DNA of 64,000 nucleotides, from contig JALRME010000037.1 in the NCBI GenBank assembly GCA_026120035.1, forward strand, positions 62,001 to 126,000. Reading direction: 5' to 3'. This DNA is from Coleophoma eucalyptorum. Its lineage: Eukaryota > Ascomycota > Leotiomycetes > Helotiales > Dermateaceae. This document shows, one piece after another, positions 61,246 through 64,000 of the stretch. The first letter of the stretch is position 1. Every line of letters begins with the position of its first letter. Under the pieces are notes generated by a model, which saw only the letters and a program-made list of their open reading frames with translations, did not search any database and was not told where the DNA came from. The position numbers were made by a program, and so were the translations under genes.

Positions 61246-62955
61246 TCATATAGTTGAGCTAAACCTCGAGAGCTTTCTTATCCTAGCACCATAAATAAAA
61301 AACAAAATCGGGACGGGAAACATTGCTACAGCCAAGAAGGCAAGAAGGGAGGTCGCCCAGTTGACGCCCAAATTATGAAACATTGCCACGGCGAAGAGCG
61401 GAAAACCAGCTCCAGCGAGAGAACGCAGGAAGCCATTGGCAGCAATTGCCGAGTTGGAATAGGAAACGTAGACATCTACTATGTAGTTTAAGCCTCTGTG
61501 AGACAAATTAGACCCGTGCTTCTTGCCCAAAATTGGCCACGATTGAAACATAGGAAAAAAGCAAAGGGAGATAGTAAACATACTGCAAAAATATCATCAT
61601 AATACCCATGCCCGTTGGTATACCTGCAAGAACTTGTGGTACCCATATAACCTGCGAATCACTTGTCCAAGCGAACCAAAATAAGCCGACAGGAAAGATG
61701 GCTGCTCCAATTATCATCATAGGAAGACGCTCCTCTGGAACAACAACGCCGCCATTCTCTCTCATCTTTCGAGCAAACCGAGTTTTGCTATTTATAGCTA
61801 CTGCAATGATGCCGAGCAAGACGCCGATGAACATAGCCAGGAAAGGAAGAGCGCCAATACCGGCGTTCCACCCGCGTTCCTCTTGGAAGGAGACGGGATA
61901 AACCTCAAAGAAGAGGTAAAGTACTCCGTAGATTAAAGCCATATAAATAGTTATGAGGTCGAGGATTGGCTCTTGAACAGCCATACCTGTGTAATGTCAG
62001 CTGAAACTTGAGCAGAATATGAGGATTCCTTACTGAAAGGACGTAGTAGATAAATACGTGCGATATTGCCTATATGTAGTGGTGTTTCGTCTTTCAGGGT
62101 ATGGATTGCCCAGTTTTTAGTTTCATAGCGCAGTTTAGCTGCTCGTCGTTGCAAAAGTACGGGTGCATATGTTTCCGGGATTATGAACAACGCAATACCC
62201 CATGCTGAGAAAGCTCCTATCACGAGAATCCATGCAGTCCAACGCCAGCCGAGAAAACTATCAACGATAAACCCACCAGCCACAGGTCCAACTAAAACTG
62301 TTATTACGTATCTAAGAAACTAGAGTTGATGAAACGTACGGATGGGTCCTATAAATGTAGACGCTGCAAAGGCACAAATTGCAAGACTCCTTTCAACCGG
62401 CTCCCATAAGTCACTCATGGCTCCGCCTACAATAGCAAGTGGTGCACAGCCAAATGCCCCACTAAGGAAACGGCATACCATAATCGTTTCCAAGTTCTGA
62501 GCAACTGCGATGGGAATTTGAAAAACTGCAAAAATAAAGATGCCGGTGAAGAGAGGAAGCTTACGACCGTAAAGCTCAGATGCTGGACCCCATATCAGCG
62601 GGCCAAAGGCAAACCCCTATGACTATTAGTTTGTGATAAAGGGCTGTTTATATATTGTTTTTCGACCAACCATCACAAAAAGAGAGGTACCCAATGTAGA
62701 TACCACAGTTGAAACATGGAATTCTGCTGCTGTATCATCTGTCGCTGTACTAAAGATACTACTTGCGAATGTTATGAAAAAGGTCATGATGCCCATCGTG
62801 ATTGTGATTCGCCATTTCCGTGATTTCGGCCAATTCACTGGATATGCAGGGTCATATTTCCCATCCCAATTAACGATATTGGTACTATTCTCCTCCTTTA
62901 TGATCAATCCATTGGCGGCTCCGGCAAAAATTCGTTGTGTCGTCGTGTCATCCAT
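61246..62955 (-). CDS. MFS drug:H+ antiporter (DHA1)-type transporter
   Basis: Exons 62671-62955, 62340-62616, 62034-62291, 61584-61986 and 61246-61495 join in frame to 490 residues. The N-terminal tail has NIVNWDGKYDPAYPVNWPKS RKW, the W-x-G-x-x-D-P-x-x-P-x-N-W-x-x-x-x-K signature of the fungal DHA1 (polyamine/fluconazole/cycloheximide exporter) branch. GPLIWGPASELYGRK (motif A), FLSGAFGCAPLAIVGGAMSD, FIGPILGPVAGGFI (motif C) and the central loop IPETYAPVLLQRRAAKLRYE follow. Such proteins export drugs or metabolites across the plasma membrane. It diverges from a Zn2Cys6 regulator gene (63690) over a 734-bp promoter, a usual regulator/exporter pairing. No defects; the upstream frame is closed by TGA, which supports this start. 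Confidence 0.87.
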
Positions 62956-63249
62956 TCTTGATTCCAGTGCTCGTTCGCCCTTTCACCGCACGTTAGCACC
63001 TGAGCGCAAAGAAAAATTTAGAGTACAGTGTAGATCTCTCACCAGATCTCCGCTCTCTGAGACTTCGAAGGCTCTAGACATGGCCCCTTGGACGCTCTTA
63101 GTTTCACTGGTCGTATCAGGTTCACTATATTGCGAAGGTCGAGAAATCTGGTATGGCGGGGAGCGATATCTAGGAGACCATGTACCATCGTTGAAATTGA
63201 AGCATTTGAATTAAAGCTTATGGCAAGCGGCTTTATTTAAGGAGGTCTA

Positions 63250-63551
63250 AACTGCAGCTAGGAACAGAATTGGACCATGAAATATTCCGAGCTGGGCACG
63301 AGGAATTGATCGGACGACACTTTCTGTCAGCCCAACATGCAGGAGGGGCATACATCGCTTAACGGGCGACGAAGCGAGGACTGAGGACATTCACCAGCAG
63401 GCCAACCAGCTGTGGCCAGGCTGCCTTATTCGGCATAGTCACCCAGCAACCTCGGACATGGCGTCGCGGAATTCCGAGGACGCTAAGGTACCGAGCATCA
63501 ACACCTCACTCTGAGGAACCATTTGCCTATATGCGACTGTAGATGACGCAG
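63250..63551 (+). repeat. Duplicated intergenic block, right copy
   Basis: Partner of the block at 60666-60880. Here it lies in the divergent promoter between the MFS gene and the regulator at 63690. The conserved CGCGGAATTCCGAGGACGCT contains the palindrome GGAATTCC flanked by CG/CGAGG, a possible protein-binding site retained in both copies. Confidence 0.6.
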
Positions 63552-63689
63552 GTTTAGAAGGGATAGGTCTCTAAGGGCTAGGAATACCAGAAGAAGCATC
63601 GTCAACTGACTCTTCACTGTTTGTCAGGAGCCTCTAATTGCCAACTACTGGGTTGCGGAGTGACAGGGGTCAAGGGGAATCTTGTAGTC

Positions 63690-64000
63690 ATGGACGCAGC
63701 TACCGGCCGGCCACGATTAGGTTACAGGCGCAGAGGATGGGTAAGCTGTCTGGTATGCCGGAAGCGTAAAATCCGGTGTGATCGCGCCGAGCCGTGTAGT
63801 CATTGTACTAAGTCGGGGTGCGTCGAGAGGTGTGTTTATGATACTCCCCTGGAAACAAGACCTGTGGTATCAGAACGTGTTTCCTCAGTAAACCCATCCC
63901 CAAGAAATCCATCTTCAGCAAACCCATCCTCTTCAGCAGCACAGTCTCCAGGACGCGCTTCATTGAGCTCAGGACAACCCCAGGGTTTGCCGGCAGGGCA
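63690..64000 (+). CDS. Zn2Cys6 transcription factor, 5' part (runs off the window)
   Basis: Open from ATG at 63690 to the window end (over 103 codons). It starts MDAATGRPRLGYRRRGWVSC, then LVCRKRKIRCDRAEPCSHCT with KSGCVERCVY. This is a Zn2Cys6 cluster in Cx2Cx6Cx5Cx2Cx8C spacing with one extra Cys. A Ser/Pro/Asn-rich linker follows (SVNPSPRNPSSANPSSSAAQ), with three related NPS units. The first intron often found inside such clusters is absent. It diverges from the DHA1-type MFS gene and may regulate it. The C-terminal part is outside the window. Confidence 0.8.
   Translation, partial: MDAATGRPRLGYRRRGWVSCLVCRKRKIRCDRAEPCSHCTKSGCVERCVYDTPLETRPVVSERVSSVNPSPRNPSSANPSSSAAQSPGRASLSSGQPQGLPAG

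Overview
The window looks like a filamentous ascomycete, probably of the Eurotiomycetes (Aspergillus/Penicillium/Talaromyces-like). The evidence is short GT-AG introns of about 50-140 nt, many Zn2Cys6 regulators and MFS transporters, an iterative non-reducing polyketide synthase (NR-PKS), and AT-rich gene-poor stretches with signs of C-to-T decay. It is an accessory, probably subtelomere-like region: a secondary-metabolite core lies between decayed genes and repeat remnants. One assembly gap (97 N) lies at 59859-59955. Splice sites were worked out by hand, and the multi-exon genes called intact close in frame.

Left part (1-18.4 kb). There is an F-box-like gene (2008-3207), a decayed secreted metalloprotease (3644-4941), and two tandem GH71 alpha-1,3-glucanase copies fused head-to-middle and carrying frameshifts and stops (5831-11171). 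Fragments of cysteine-rich and GPI-anchored wall proteins follow (11590-13330). Three copies of one LTR-like repeat (about 1431, 13637 and 17754) are scattered here. An apparently intact AflR-like Zn2Cys6 regulator (15188-16596) and a broken regulator fragment (17847-18343) close this part.

Biosynthetic core (19.4-35.5 kb). A 2-oxoglutarate/Fe(II) dioxygenase (19398-20564) diverges from a YciI-like small protein (21309-21644). A Zn2Cys6 pseudogene follows (22936-24102). A FAD monooxygenase (24447-26083) then diverges from a 2,680-residue NR-PKS with domains SAT-KS-AT-PT-ACP-CMeT-R (27048-35495). PKS with reductive release, dearomatising monooxygenase and ring-expanding dioxygenase is the TropA/TropB/TropC gene set of fungal tropolone (stipitatic acid) biosynthesis. 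The expected order is 3-methylorcinaldehyde, then its dearomatised hydroxy-dienone, then a stipitaldehyde-type tropolone. No P450 is seen in the window. A shared 13-bp motif (CGGGTCGGAGTTT) occurs in both divergent promoters and is a candidate pathway operator.

Right part (35.5-64 kb). There is a 14-bp minisatellite, a sugar-transporter C-terminal fragment and an ankyrin pseudogene. Next come an intact Zn2Cys6 regulator (40422-42258) convergent with a monocarboxylate-type MFS transporter (42483-43839), a Gcr1_C-type remnant with a RIP-like CAG-to-TAG footprint (about 44.4-45.1 kb), a GST-like protein (45927-46763), an orphan 153-residue ORF and a RidA-family protein (49144-49584). The most unusual gene is at 52003-54585: an uninterrupted frame joins a retrotransposon Gag-like domain to the first membrane helix of a full sugar transporter. 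An allantoate-permease-type MFS (56792-58649), a DHA1-type MFS (61246-62955) flanked by duplicated intergenic blocks, and the 5' part of another Zn2Cys6 regulator (63690 to the edge) complete the window.
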